Below, piece by piece: positions 1 through 9,752 of a stretch of DNA of 64,000 nucleotides. Numbering within the stretch: the stretch's first letter is position 1; every line of letters begins with the position of its first letter. The translations under genes were made by a program, and so were the position numbers. The DNA is taken from NCBI RefSeq assembly GCF_000009765.2, contig NC_003155.5:7440001-7504000 (forward strand), written 5' to 3'. The stretch is from Streptomyces avermitilis MA-4680 = NBRC 14893. Its GTDB lineage: Bacteria > Actinomycetota > Actinomycetes > Streptomycetales > Streptomycetaceae. The notes under the pieces are model-generated. The model was not told where the DNA came from. It was given only the letters and a program-made list of their open reading frames with translations, and ran no database searches.

Positions 1-8
1 GGCGACCA

Positions 9-1469
9 ATGGCTGATCCCAAGGGCTTCCTTACGCACGGCCGCGAGGTCGCCAGGACCCGTCCGGTCGAGGAGCGGGTCAAGGACTGGAACGAGGTCTA
101 CGTCCCCGGCTCGCTGCTGCCGATCATCTCGAAGCAGGCCGGCCGCTGCATGGACTGCGGCATCCCGTTCTGCCACAACGGCTGTCCGCTCGGGAACCTG
201 ATCCCCGAGTGGAACGACTACGCCTACCGCGAGGACTGGACCTCCGCGTCCGAGCGGCTGCACGCCACGAACAACTTCCCGGAGTTCACGGGCCGCCTGT
301 GCCCCGCTCCGTGCGAGTCGGCGTGCGTGCTGGGCATCAACCAGCCCGCGGTGACCATCAAGAACGTCGAGGTCTCCATCATCGACAAGGCGTGGGACAC
401 CGGCGACGTCAAGCCGCAGGCCCCCGAGCGCCTGTCGGGCAAGACGGTCGCGGTCGTCGGGTCCGGCCCCGCCGGTCTCGCCGCCGCCCAGCAGCTGACC
501 CGGGCCGGTCACACGGTCGCGGTGTACGAGCGCGCGGACCGCATCGGCGGCCTCCTGCGCTACGGCATCCCCGAGTTCAAGATGGAGAAGCGGCACATCA
601 ACCGCCGTATCGAGCAGATGCGCGCGGAGGGCACCAAGTTCCGCACGGGTGTCGAGATCGGCCGCGACATCGACGCCGCGAAGCTGCGCAGGCGCTACGA
701 CGCGGTGGTCGTCGCCGCGGGGTCCACGACCGCCCGTGACCTCCCGGTCCCCGGCCGTGAGCTCAAGGGCGTCTACCAGGCGATGGAGTACCTGCCCCTG
801 GCCAACAAGGTGCAGGAGGGCGACTTCGTGGCCCCGCCGATCACCGCCGAGGGCAAGCACGTCGTCGTGATCGGCGGCGGTGACACGGGCGCGGACTGCG
901 TGGGCACCGCCCACCGTCAGGGCGCGGCCTCGGTCACGCAGCTGGAGATCCTGGCGAAGCCGGGCGAGGAGCGCGCCGCGCACCAGCCCTGGCCGACGTT
1001 CCCGATGCTCTACAAGGTCACCTCCGCGCACGAGGAGGGCGGCGAGCGGGTCTACTCCGTCAGCACCACCCACTTCGAGGGCGACGAGGACGGCAACGTC
1101 CAGTGGCTGCACCTGGTCGAGGTCGAGTTCGTCGACGGCAAGCTGACCCAGAAGCCGGGCACGGAGCGCAGGATCCCGGCGCAGCTGGTGACGCTGGCGA
1201 TGGGCTTCACGGGCACGGACCAGGACAACGGACTGGTCACCCAGTTCGGCCTGGGCCTCGACGAGCGCGGCAACATCGCGCGCGACGCGGACTTCCAGAC
1301 CAACGTCCCCGGTGTCTTCGTCGCGGGCGACGCGGGCCGCGGCCAGTCCCTGATCGTCTGGGCCATCGCGGAGGGCCGCTCGGCCGCCAAGGGCGTCGAC
1401 CGCTTCCTCACCGGCGCGAGCGAACTGCCGGCGCCGATCCGTCCCACGGACCGCTCGCTGATGGTCTGA
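9..1469 (+). CDS. gltD: Glutamate synthase (NADPH) small subunit
   Basis: This is the 486-aa beta subunit of GOGAT. It takes electrons from NADPH and passes them to the large subunit, which makes two glutamates from glutamine and 2-oxoglutarate. The N-terminal cysteine clusters (CMDCGIPFCHNGC near residue 47, CPAPCESAC near 98) bind 4Fe-4S centres. A GSGPAGLAAA Rossmann motif near residue 151 binds FAD, and GGGDTGADC near 293 binds NADPH. The C-terminal VFVAGDAGRGQSLIVWA segment closes the FAD site. Length is usual for the family. The ATG lies eight bases from the window edge, so gltB is expected just upstream but cannot be seen. Confidence 0.96.
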   Translation: MADPKGFLTHGREVARTRPVEERVKDWNEVYVPGSLLPIISKQAGRCMDCGIPFCHNGCPLGNLIPEWNDYAYREDWTSASERLHATNNFPEFTGRLCPAPCESACVLGINQPAVTIKNVEVSIIDKAWDTGDVKPQAPERLSGKTVAVVGSGPAGLAAAQQLTRAGHTVAVYERADRIGGLLRYGIPEFKMEKRHINRRIEQMRAEGTKFRTGVEIGRDIDAAKLRRRYDAVVVAAGSTTARDLPVPGRELKGVYQAMEYLPLANKVQEGDFVAPPITAEGKHVVVIGGGDTGADCVGTAHRQGAASVTQLEILAKPGEERAAHQPWPTFPMLYKVTSAHEEGGERVYSVSTTHFEGDEDGNVQWLHLVEVEFVDGKLTQKPGTERRIPAQLVTLAMGFTGTDQDNGLVTQFGLGLDERGNIARDADFQTNVPGVFVAGDAGRGQSLIVWAIAEGRSAAKGVDRFLTGASELPAPIRPTDRSLMV

Positions 1470-1533
1470 CGGCCCCGAACGTGACCTGAGGGTCACGCAC
1501 ATACGTCCCGCACAAAGGCGTGCGGAACACAGA

Positions 1534-1579
1534 CGGCGCCTGCCCGCCAGTCCCCGACCGGACGACTGGGCAGGCGCCG
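1534..1579. terminator. Bidirectional hairpin between gltD and the chitosanase gene
   Basis: A 12-bp perfect inverted repeat (CGGCGCCTGCCC / GGGCAGGCGCCG) encloses a 22-nt loop that can itself pair partly. It sits between two convergent genes, as expected for a shared terminator. There is no clear T-tract, which is common in Streptomyces. Confidence 0.7.
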
Positions 1580-1634
1580 CCGCATGTCCGCGAGGTGAAC
1601 CGGGACCTGCCAGGTCAGGGGGCGTACGGAGGCA

Positions 1635-2489
1635 TCACGGCACCCGGTACCGCTCCCCGTACACCCGCCACTCCAGCGGCGTGCGCAGGTCCAGGTTGCC
1701 GTCGTACAGGAACCGCCGCTGGGCCGTGTCGATGCGGGTCGTGTCGTGGTGGGACTTCTCGGACTTCATCACCGTGCGGCGCACGTCCAGGAAGGCGTCC
1801 AGGTACCTCGTCTCGGAGCCGCCCTCCGCGGGGGTGTCCGCCTCCCGCAGGGCCCGGGCGCGGATGCCCTGGAGACTGTGCGGGTCGGTGCCCGGGCCGT
1901 GGACGACCATCGCGTCGTAGTAGATGAACTGGCCGAGCGCGCCCAGGCCGTCGTGCCGGGCGAGACGGACGGCCGGGTCGAAGTAGACGCGGTCGCGTTC
2001 CGCGTCCTGGGCCGCGCGGAAGGCCGCGACGCCGGCCTCCGCCCGCCACGCCGCCGTGAACGCCCGGCCCAGGCCCGCGTGGGAGTCCGTGCCGTCCACC
2101 GCGCGCAGCGCGGGAAGGAAGCGGGCCAGGCCGTTGCCGGGGTGGTCCTTCGTGTAGCGCTCGACCAGGGTGAGCAGATCGTGCGTGCCGGTGCAGAAGC
2201 CGATGACGCCCGCCGTGTAGCCCCGGCCGTCACCGATGTCCTCGACGTAGCCGTAGGCGCTGCGCCAGTCCAGGGTGGAGTTCTCCGCGCTCGCCACGAT
2301 CTCCTGCGCCAGCTCCTTCTTGGCGGGGGCGTTCAGGCCCTGCGCGCTCGCGGAGGACTGCCGCGACGGGGGCTTGGGGCTCTCGGTCCTGTCCGGGTCC
2401 GAGGGCGCGAGGCCGAAGAGGTAGACCGCCGTCGCCGCGGCGACGGCGGCGGGGACGGCCGTGAGCAGCAGGAGAGCGGCACGTTTCAT
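1635..2489 (-). CDS. csn: Secreted or membrane-anchored GH46 chitosanase
   Basis: The product is a 284-aa endo-chitosanase (glycoside hydrolase family 46) that cleaves beta-1,4-linked glucosamine polymers outside the cell. Residues 4-27 form a hydrophobic signal or anchor, followed by a Pro/Ser-rich linker to about residue 48. The catalytic domain begins near residue 55 and follows the Streptomyces N174 enzyme closely. SAENSTLDW holds the general-acid Glu and DIGDGRGYT the catalytic Asp region; FCTGT, ERDRVYFDPA and YYDAMVVHGPG are also conserved. A short signal without a clear cleavage site may mean it stays membrane-attached. It is a lone minus-strand gene starting at ATG 2489. Confidence 0.92.
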   Translation of the reverse strand: MKRAALLLLTAVPAAVAAATAVYLFGLAPSDPDRTESPKPPSRQSSASAQGLNAPAKKELAQEIVASAENSTLDWRSAYGYVEDIGDGRGYTAGVIGFCTGTHDLLTLVERYTKDHPGNGLARFLPALRAVDGTDSHAGLGRAFTAAWRAEAGVAAFRAAQDAERDRVYFDPAVRLARHDGLGALGQFIYYDAMVVHGPGTDPHSLQGIRARALREADTPAEGGSETRYLDAFLDVRRTVMKSEKSHHDTTRIDTAQRRFLYDGNLDLRTPLEWRVYGERYRVP

Positions 2490-2527
2490 GGCGTTCAGCG
2501 TACGGGCGCGGGTATCCGCTCAGCCCG

Positions 2528-3493
2528 TCAGCCCGTCAGCCCGGACACCTTCCCCACCGTCAGGACCAGCAGGAGCGCCAGCAGGCCCACGCACGCGGCC
2601 GCCTGGAGCAGACCGCGCCGGGGGCCGCGCGGTACGTACGCGTACGCCAGCGTGACCAGGCCGCCCGCCAGCAGTCCGCCGAGGTGGCCCTGCCAGGACG
2701 TGAGGCCCGCCGAGATCAGCAGCCACAGCAGCAGACCCGCGATGAAGCGGTTGACGGCGCGCATGTCGGCGCCCAGGCGGCGGGCCATCACGTAGTACGC
2801 GGCGCCCAGACCGAAGATCGCCCCCGAGGCGCCGACCGTGGGGGTGTCGGGCGCGATCAGCAGCACCAGCACCGAGCCGCCGAGCGCCGACAGCAGATAG
2901 AGGGCGAGGAAGCGGACACGGCCGAGCTGGGCCTCCACCACCCGGCCCAGGTTCCACAGCGACACCATGTTCATCACGATGTGCAGGATCCCGAACGTGC
3001 CCTCGGTGGGCGGCAGATGCAGGAACGCGCCGGTCAGCAGCCGCTCCCACTCCCCGCCCACGACACCCTCCGCGTGGAAGGACGAGGGGTACGGGTCCTG
3101 CCACAGGTAGTGCCCGCCGTCCGGCCCGGCAAGACCCGCGCCCAGCATCTGGAACCGGTCCACGAGCGCCGGCCGCAGCACCTCGCCCAGGTAGGCCAGC
3201 ACATTGAGGCCGATCAGTACGTACGTCACCAGGGGGGCCGTCGTGATCCGCCCGCCGAAGGCCGTGCGGGCCTGCCGTACCGACCGCGCGCCTTCCTTCA
3301 CGCACTCCACGCATTGATGACCGACGGACGCCTCCCGCATGCAGTCCGGGCAGATGTACCGGTCGCACCGGATGCAGCGGACGTGCGACTCCACCTTGGG
3401 ATGGCGGTAGCAGGTGGTGACAGCGGAGTCGGCGGACTCAGGTGACTCGGGGGAGTCCGGGGTCTCGGGTGACTCCGGGGACTTGGGTTCCAC
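2528..3493 (-). CDS. Rhomboid-family intramembrane serine protease with N-terminal zinc finger
   Basis: This is a polytopic membrane protease. The N-terminal cytosolic part has an acidic Ser/Pro/Glu tract and then a B-box-like cysteine array (CYRHP, CIRCDRYICPDC, HQCVEC), a common fusion in actinobacterial rhomboids. The core has six or more membrane segments. The nucleophilic Ser lies in GASGAIFGLG and the catalytic His in SWQGHLGGLLAG; HIVMNMVSLWNLG is the conserved TM2 region. The GTG start at 3493 (321 aa) is chosen because GAGGAG sits six bases upstream. A TTG at 3553 would add 20 residues without a good ribosome binding site. The substrate is unknown. Confidence 0.9.
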   Translation of the reverse strand: MEPKSPESPETPDSPESPESADSAVTTCYRHPKVESHVRCIRCDRYICPDCMREASVGHQCVECVKEGARSVRQARTAFGGRITTAPLVTYVLIGLNVLAYLGEVLRPALVDRFQMLGAGLAGPDGGHYLWQDPYPSSFHAEGVVGGEWERLLTGAFLHLPPTEGTFGILHIVMNMVSLWNLGRVVEAQLGRVRFLALYLLSALGGSVLVLLIAPDTPTVGASGAIFGLGAAYYVMARRLGADMRAVNRFIAGLLLWLLISAGLTSWQGHLGGLLAGGLVTLAYAYVPRGPRRGLLQAAACVGLLALLLVLTVGKVSGLTG

Positions 3494-3639
3494 AGCCGGC
3501 TCCTCGAAGGGGTGCGGACGGACGATGAGCCGGTGGGGGTCGGCGGCGAACAAAATAGCGAACTCCGGGGACAGTGATCGACGAGGGGCAGCTGTGACAT
3601 ACCCTCGGCACTCCCGTCACCGCCCTGAAGGGAGCCCGC

Positions 3640-4359
3640 ATGGCCGCGATCAGCCTCGCCAAGGTGGAGGAGACCGCGCCCGCGCTGGTCAGCCTGTACA
3701 AGAGCGCCGGGGTGTCCCTGCACAAGCACGGCCTTGACGGTCAGCGGGCCGCCGTCTATCTCGTGGTCGACTACTCGGGGTCGATGAGGCCGTATTACAA
3801 GGACGGCAGTGTGCAGGCGCTCACCGACCGGGTGCTCGGTCTGTCGGCGCACCTCGACGACGACGGGACCGTGCCGGTCGTCTTCTTCTCCACGGACATC
3901 GATGCCGTCACGGACATCGCGCTCGCCGACCACCAGGGCCACATCGAGCTGATCGTGGCCGGACTCGGACACATGGGCAAGACCAGCTATCACCTGGCCA
4001 TGGACGCCGTCATCGACCACTACCTCGACAGCGGTTCCAAGGACCCCGCCTTCGTCGTCTTCCAGACGGACGGTGGGCCCACCAGCAAGCCGGCCGCCGA
4101 ACGGTACTTGTGCAAGGCCGCCGAGCTGCCCCTGTTCTGGCAGTTCATCGGGTTCGGGGACCCGGGAAGCCGACAGTTCGAATTCCTGCGCAAGCTGGAC
4201 GAGTTGGCGGTTCCGCACAAGCGGGTGGTGGACAACGCCGGGTTCTTCCACGCCGGTACGGATCCGCGGAAGGTGTCCGACGGCGAGCTGTACGACCGAC
4301 TGGTGGGCGAGTTCCCCCAGTGGCTGGCGGCCGCCCGCACCCACGGGATCGTCCGGTGA
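3640..4359 (+). CDS. VWA domain protein (TerF-like)
   Basis: A 239-aa cytosolic protein made almost entirely of a von Willebrand A domain. The MIDAS metal site is visible as DYSGSMR near residue 47, with further ligands in the GKTSYH and QTDGG segments. It resembles the C-terminal VWA domain of TerF-type tellurite/stress proteins and the stand-alone VWA proteins common in Streptomyces. No other ter genes are adjacent, so a tellurite role is not implied. AAGGGAG precedes the ATG. The stop overlaps the next start by four bases (GTGA), so translation of the HutD gene is probably coupled. Confidence 0.85.
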   Translation: MAAISLAKVEETAPALVSLYKSAGVSLHKHGLDGQRAAVYLVVDYSGSMRPYYKDGSVQALTDRVLGLSAHLDDDGTVPVVFFSTDIDAVTDIALADHQGHIELIVAGLGHMGKTSYHLAMDAVIDHYLDSGSKDPAFVVFQTDGGPTSKPAAERYLCKAAELPLFWQFIGFGDPGSRQFEFLRKLDELAVPHKRVVDNAGFFHAGTDPRKVSDGELYDRLVGEFPQWLAAARTHGIVR

Positions 4360-4934
4360 CCGTCCTGCTTCCCGCCGCCGAACGCGTGGCCGTGGCCTGG
4401 AAGAACGGCGGCGGGGTGACCCGCGAGATCGCCGCCGCGCCGCCCGGTGCGGACATGGCCGCCTTCGCCTGGCGCGTCAGCCTCGCCGAGGTCGCCGCGG
4501 ACGGGCCGTTCTCCGCGTTTCCCGAGGTGGAGCGGACCCTCACCCTCGTCGAGGGCGCCGGCATGGACCTGACGGTGGGCGGGCGGCGGCGGCTCGTCGA
4601 CACGCGGTACGTGCCCCAGGACTTCCCCGGTGACGTGCCCACCGACTGCCGGCTGCTCGGCGGCCCCGTCGTGAACCTCAACGTGATGTGGCGCAGGGGC
4701 GGCGCGGCCCCGACCGTCGCCGTCGTACGCGGCCGGCTGCGCCTGCCCGCGGCGCCCGCCCTGGTGGTCGCCCTCGACGGGGGCGCGGACCTGGCCGGGG
4801 TGCGGCTCGGCCGCTACGACGCCCTGTTGCTGACCGGCGAGGACACCGTGCTGCACGCACACGGGCCGACGGCGGTCGTCGGACTCACCCCCGCCCGGGG
4901 GCTCGCGGCCCTCACGCACGACGAGCGGCACTGA
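4356..4934 (+). CDS. HutD/Ves family protein
   Basis: A 192-aa bicupin of the HutD/Ves family. The signature WKNGGGVTREIA near residue 15, WRVSLAEV and FSAFPEVERTLTL are typical. HutD proteins are linked to histidine utilisation in proteobacteria, and Ves to cold or stress conditions in E. coli; the molecular activity is not settled. No hut genes are nearby. The GTG start overlaps the VWA stop by four bases, and the 3' end overlaps the convergent acyl-CoA dehydrogenase gene by 23 bp. Confidence 0.87.
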   Translation: MTVLLPAAERVAVAWKNGGGVTREIAAAPPGADMAAFAWRVSLAEVAADGPFSAFPEVERTLTLVEGAGMDLTVGGRRRLVDTRYVPQDFPGDVPTDCRLLGGPVVNLNVMWRRGGAAPTVAVVRGRLRLPAAPALVVALDGGADLAGVRLGRYDALLLTGEDTVLHAHGPTAVVGLTPARGLAALTHDERH

Positions 4935-5871
4935 GGACATCGGCACTGAGGACGTCGGCCCGGCACTCGGCCGGCGAGCCCCACGCCGTGCGCAGCGCAC
5001 GGGCCTTGGTCAGCCACAGGGAGAGGTCGTACTCGGCGGTGTAGCCGATCGCGCCGTGCAGCTGGAGCGCGGTGCGGGCGGTCGCGTACGCCGCCTCGCA
5101 GGCCGCGGCCTTGGCGGCGGCCACGTCCCGGGGAGCCAGTGTCACCGCGGCTCCGAAGAGCAGCGGGCGCGCGAACTCCAGGGCGGTCTTCGCGTCGGCC
5201 AGTCGGTGCTTGACCGCCTGGAACGAACCGGTGGGAACACCGAACTGGACGCGCCGCGTGACATGGGTGACCGTGCGGTCGAGGAGGGCGAGACCGACGC
5301 CGAGGGCCTGGGCGGCGGTGGCGAGGCGGGCCCAGTCGAACGCGTGCCCCGGCACCCGCGAGGAGATCCGTTCGCCGCCGGGCAGGGGCGTGGTGATCCG
5401 GCGGCCTGGATCGAGCGACGGCCGTACGTCCGCGACGCCCGGCGCGAGCCACAACTCCCCGCCCCGCACGGCGAGCACGACGTCCGCGGCGTCCCCGTCC
5501 AGCGCGTACGGAGCGCCCACCGTGGCCACGGTCTCGCCCGCCGCCAGCCCCGGAAGCAGCCGCTTGGCCGGACCCGGCTCGGGCAGCGCGGCCAGCAGCG
5601 CCGCCGCCAGCACCGTCTCCACCACCGGACCCGGCACCGCATGCCGCCCCAGCTCCACGAACGCCACGGCCAGGTCCACCGGCAGCGGACCCATGCCCTC
5701 GTACGCCTCGGGCACCGCCGGCGCGAAGACGCCCGCCTCCGCGATCCGGGACCACAGGGCGCGCCGGGCCGTGTGGTCGCCGCGGATGACCGAGGGGGTG
5801 TCGGCGGCCGTCAGCATCGCGTCCAGGGAGCGGGCGAAGTCCCGCTGCTGCGGCGACAGCAGAAAACGCAT
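4912..5871 (-). CDS. Acyl-CoA dehydrogenase, small partner subunit (FadE33/IpdE2-like)
   Basis: At 319 aa this is shorter than classical acyl-CoA dehydrogenases (about 380) and fits the small, often non-catalytic chain of the alpha2beta2 dehydrogenases of steroid degradation. The N-terminal helical domain (FLLSPQQRDFARSLDAML, FVELGRHAVPGPVVETVL) and the C-terminal helical domain (AVKHRLADAKTALEFARPLL, ALQLHGAIGYTAEYDLSLWL) are intact. The middle beta domain is degenerate. Its ATG overlaps the TGA of the upstream dehydrogenase by one base, implying co-translation and a heteromer. From context it probably acts on a HIP-derived ring intermediate; the exact paralog assignment is inferred. Confidence 0.8.
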   Translation of the reverse strand: MRFLLSPQQRDFARSLDAMLTAADTPSVIRGDHTARRALWSRIAEAGVFAPAVPEAYEGMGPLPVDLAVAFVELGRHAVPGPVVETVLAAALLAALPEPGPAKRLLPGLAAGETVATVGAPYALDGDAADVVLAVRGGELWLAPGVADVRPSLDPGRRITTPLPGGERISSRVPGHAFDWARLATAAQALGVGLALLDRTVTHVTRRVQFGVPTGSFQAVKHRLADAKTALEFARPLLFGAAVTLAPRDVAAAKAAACEAAYATARTALQLHGAIGYTAEYDLSLWLTKARALRTAWGSPAECRADVLSADVLSAARRA

Positions 5872-7010
5872 CAGCGGCGCCCCTTCGGCAGGCCGAGCAG
5901 ACGCTCGGCGACGATGTCGCGCTGGATTTCGTTCGTGCCCGCGTAGATGGGGCCTGCCAGGGCGAAGACATAGCCCTCCGCCCAGTCGGTGTCCGCGAGC
6001 TCCCCGTCCCGGCCGAGGAGATCGAGGGCCGTCTCGTGCAGCGCGATGTCGTACTCGGACCAGAAGACCTTGTTCAGGCTGGACTCCGGGCCGATGGGCT
6101 CGCCGTCCAGGAACCGGGCCGCGGCCGCGTAGGCGAACAGCTGGTAGGCGCGGGCGCCGATCACCGCGTCCGCCACCCGCTCACGCTCCTGCGACGGGCT
6201 GCCCCGCCCGCGCCAGAGCTCCACCAGCCGGTCGGCGGCGGCGAGGAAGCGGCCGGGGGAGCGGAGGGTGAGGCCCCGTTCGTTGCCCGCCGCGGACATC
6301 GCGATCCGCCAGCCCTGCCCCGGCTCGCCGATCACGTCCTCGTCGGGGACGAACACGTCGTCCAGGAAGATGTCGGCGAAGGCCGGTTTGCCGTCCAGGC
6401 GCCCGATCGGGCGGACCGTGACGCCCGGGGCACGCAGGTCGAACATCAGATACGTGAGGCCCTGATGGGGCTTCGGGGTGCGCGGCTCGCTGCGGAAGAG
6501 GCCGAACGCGCGATCCGCGAACGCCGCCCGCGACGACCACGTCTTCTGCCCGTTCACCAGCCAGCCGCCCTCGGTGCGCACGGCCTTCGAGGTGAGCGAG
6601 GCGAGATCCGAGCCCGCCCCGGGCTCGGACCACGCCTGCGCCCAGATCACCTCGCCGGTGGCCATCGGCGGCAGCACACGCGCGCGTTGCTCCTCGGTGC
6701 CGTGGTCGAAGAGCGTGGGGGCGAGGAGGCTGATGCCGTTCTGGCCGACGCGGCCCGGCGCGCCCGCCGCGTAGTACTCCTCCTCGAACACCAGCCACCG
6801 CAGGAGCCCGGCGTCCCGCCCGCCGTACGCGGCCGGCCACGACACCACCGACCAGCGGTCCGCGGCCAGCTCCGCCTCCCACGCGCGGTGCGCCCCGAAG
6901 CCCTCCTCGGTCTCCAGGGAGGGCAGCGGGACGGCCGGAACGTGCGCGGCGAGCCAGGCCCGGGCCTCGGTACGGAACGCCTCGTCGGCGGGGGAGTGCG
7001 TCAGGTCCAC
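5871..7010 (-). CDS. Acyl-CoA dehydrogenase, large subunit (FadE30/31, IpdE1-like)
   Basis: A 379-aa flavin acyl-CoA dehydrogenase with the full three-domain plan. AQAWSEPGAGSDLASL (flavin and substrate contact), VNGQKTWSS, and the C-terminal PIYAGTNEIQRDIVAERLLGLP signature are visible. It should introduce a double bond into a CoA thioester of the HIP pathway, paired with the small chain encoded immediately downstream. GTG 7010 is chosen because it gives the family N-terminus (VDLTHSPADEAFRTEARAWL) and lies 61 bp from the divergent ipdF start, beside the predicted KstR2 operator. Longer reading frames upstream would run through that operator and ipdF. Confidence 0.88.
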   Translation of the reverse strand: MDLTHSPADEAFRTEARAWLAAHVPAVPLPSLETEEGFGAHRAWEAELAADRWSVVSWPAAYGGRDAGLLRWLVFEEEYYAAGAPGRVGQNGISLLAPTLFDHGTEEQRARVLPPMATGEVIWAQAWSEPGAGSDLASLTSKAVRTEGGWLVNGQKTWSSRAAFADRAFGLFRSEPRTPKPHQGLTYLMFDLRAPGVTVRPIGRLDGKPAFADIFLDDVFVPDEDVIGEPGQGWRIAMSAAGNERGLTLRSPGRFLAAADRLVELWRGRGSPSQERERVADAVIGARAYQLFAYAAAARFLDGEPIGPESSLNKVFWSEYDIALHETALDLLGRDGELADTDWAEGYVFALAGPIYAGTNEIQRDIVAERLLGLPKGRR

Positions 7011-7037
7011 GGGCGGCACCCTTCGGAAACGGCCTTC

Positions 7038-7061
7038 CCTAACAAGTGTTTGGTAGGTTAG
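7038..7061. promoter_or_regulatory. Predicted KstR2 operator 1 (dehydrogenase/ipdF divergent promoter)
   Basis: The 60-bp gap between the divergent dehydrogenase and ipdF genes holds CCTAACAAGTGTTTGGTAGG inside a wider CTAAC...GTTAG inverted repeat. The core AACAAGTGTTTGGT differs from the KstR2 box as I recall it for Mycobacterium (AnCAAGnnCTTGnT) at one defined position. The same element recurs at 13171-13189. Position so close to both starts fits repression of both directions. Confidence 0.75.
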
Positions 7062-7070
7062 CGTGGGGCC

Positions 7071-7862
7071 ATGACAGACGTCGAGGCCCCGGTGTACGTG
7101 TCCGGGCACGGCCTGCTCCAGGGGCGCACGGCCGTCGTCACGGCGGCGGCGGGCGCGGGGATCGGCGGGGCGACCGCCCGCCGGTTCCTGGAGGAGGGCG
7201 CGCGCGTACTGATCAGCGACGCGCACACCCGGCGCCTCAAGGAGTACGAGGCGGAGCTGGCCCGGGAGTTCGAGGGCGCGGCCGTCGCCGCGCTGCCGTG
7301 CGACGTGACGGACGAGGACCAGGTGCGGGCCCTCTTCGACACAGCCGTCCGACTGCACGGCGGACTCGACATAGTCGTCAACAACGCCGGTCTGGGCGGC
7401 ACTTCGGACCTGGTCGACATGACGGACGAGCAGTGGTCGAACGTACTCGACGTCACGCTGAACGGGACGTTCCGGTGCACCCGCGCGGCCCTGCGCCTCC
7501 TCAGGGAGCAGCCCGGCGGCGGAGTGATCGTCAACAACGCGTCCGTCGTCGGCTGGCGCGCCCAGGCGGGGCAGGCCCACTACGCGGCGGCGAAGGCGGG
7601 CGTGATGGCCCTGACCCGGTGCGCGGCCATGGAGGCGGCCGGGTACGGGGTCCGGGTGAACGCCGTGGCGCCGAGCCTCGCCATGCACCCGCACCTGGTG
7701 AAGGTGACGACCCCCGAACTGCTGGAGGAACTGACCGGGCGGGAGGCCTTCGGGCGGTACGCCGAGCCCTGGGAGGTGGCCAACGTGATCGTGTTCCTGG
7801 CGTCCGGCTATTCCTCGTACCTGACGGGCGAGGTCGTCTCCGTCAGCAGCCGGCATGCCTAG
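7071..7862 (+). CDS. ipdF: SDR oxidoreductase, IpdF (steroid C/D-ring degradation)
   Basis: A 263-aa classical short-chain dehydrogenase that resembles Mycobacterium Rv3559c across its length, including the unusual N-terminus (SGHGLLQGRTAVVTAAAGAGIGGATARR), NNASVVGWRAQ with the active-site Ser region, HYAAAKAG with the Tyr-Lys pair, and the C-terminus YSSYLTGEVVSVS. IpdF is thought to oxidise the ring hydroxyl of 5-hydroxy-HIP-CoA. It is first in a plus-strand operon with kstR2 and fadA6 (29 and 26 bp gaps) and starts 10 bp after operator 1. The family match is recalled, not computed. Confidence 0.85.
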   Translation: MTDVEAPVYVSGHGLLQGRTAVVTAAAGAGIGGATARRFLEEGARVLISDAHTRRLKEYEAELAREFEGAAVAALPCDVTDEDQVRALFDTAVRLHGGLDIVVNNAGLGGTSDLVDMTDEQWSNVLDVTLNGTFRCTRAALRLLREQPGGGVIVNNASVVGWRAQAGQAHYAAAKAGVMALTRCAAMEAAGYGVRVNAVAPSLAMHPHLVKVTTPELLEELTGREAFGRYAEPWEVANVIVFLASGYSSYLTGEVVSVSSRHA

Positions 7863-7891
7863 GGGCAGGTACGAAGGACCACAATGGATCT

Positions 7892-8530
7892 GTGCCTACC
7901 AAGAAGAACCCCCAGGTGACCGCCGCACCGGAGCGCCGCCGCGAACTCCTCGACACCGCAGCCGAGGTCTTCGCCGAGCAGGGCTACAACGCCACCACCG
8001 TACGCAAGATCGCGGACCATGCCGGCATGCTCGCGGGCAGCCTCTACTACCACTTCGACTCCAAGGAATCGATGCTGGAGGAGATCCTGCGGACCTTCCT
8101 CGACGAGCTCTGGGACGGCTACGACACCGTCCTGGACGCCGAACTCGGGCCGCGCGAAACCCTGGAGGCGCTGGTCACCGAGTCCTTCCGGGAGATCGAC
8201 CGGCACCGTGCGGCCGTCGCGATCTACCAGAAGGAGTCGAGGCAACTCGTGGCGCAGGAGCGGTTCGCGTTCCTCGCCGAGTCGCAGCGCAGGTTCGAGA
8301 AGGCGTGGCTGGCCACGCTGGAGCGCGGGGTCGCCGCCGAGGTGTTCCGGGCCGACCTCGACATCCGGCTCACCTACCGGTTCGTACGCGACACGGTGTG
8401 GGTCGCCGCGTCCTGGTACCGGCCCGGTGGACAGCACCGCCCGGAGGAGATCGCCCGGCAGTACCTGTCGATGGTCCTCGACGGGATCGCCGTCCGTACG
8501 TCGCCCCTCACGTTGCCCGTCCGTACATAA
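7892..8530 (+). CDS. kstR2: TetR-family regulator KstR2
   Basis: A 212-aa TetR repressor. The N-terminal helix-turn-helix reads AAEVFAEQGYNATTVRKIADHAGMLAGSLYYHF. The ligand domain carries segments I associate with mycobacterial KstR2 (AIYQKESRQLVAQERFAFLAE, YRFVRDTVWVAASWYRPGG, YLSMVLDGI). KstR2 represses the HIP genes and releases DNA on binding HIP-CoA. The gene lies in the middle of the regulon, between ipdF and fadA6, so it should be autoregulated through operator 1. The GTG at 7892 is preceded by a weak AAGGACC; an ATG at 7884 is out of frame. Confidence 0.87.
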   Translation: MPTKKNPQVTAAPERRRELLDTAAEVFAEQGYNATTVRKIADHAGMLAGSLYYHFDSKESMLEEILRTFLDELWDGYDTVLDAELGPRETLEALVTESFREIDRHRAAVAIYQKESRQLVAQERFAFLAESQRRFEKAWLATLERGVAAEVFRADLDIRLTYRFVRDTVWVAASWYRPGGQHRPEEIARQYLSMVLDGIAVRTSPLTLPVRT

Positions 8531-8556
8531 CCCACTGGTGAGTCCGGGGAGTTGCC

Positions 8557-9714
<1,158 letters not shown>

Positions 9715-9752
9715 CGATCACTGAGCGCCCCGTCTCAGGGCGGCTCTGACGA

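Noticed and set aside
3640..4934. Tellurite resistance locus
   Set aside because: Only one VWA protein resembles TerF; no terBCDE genes are adjacent.
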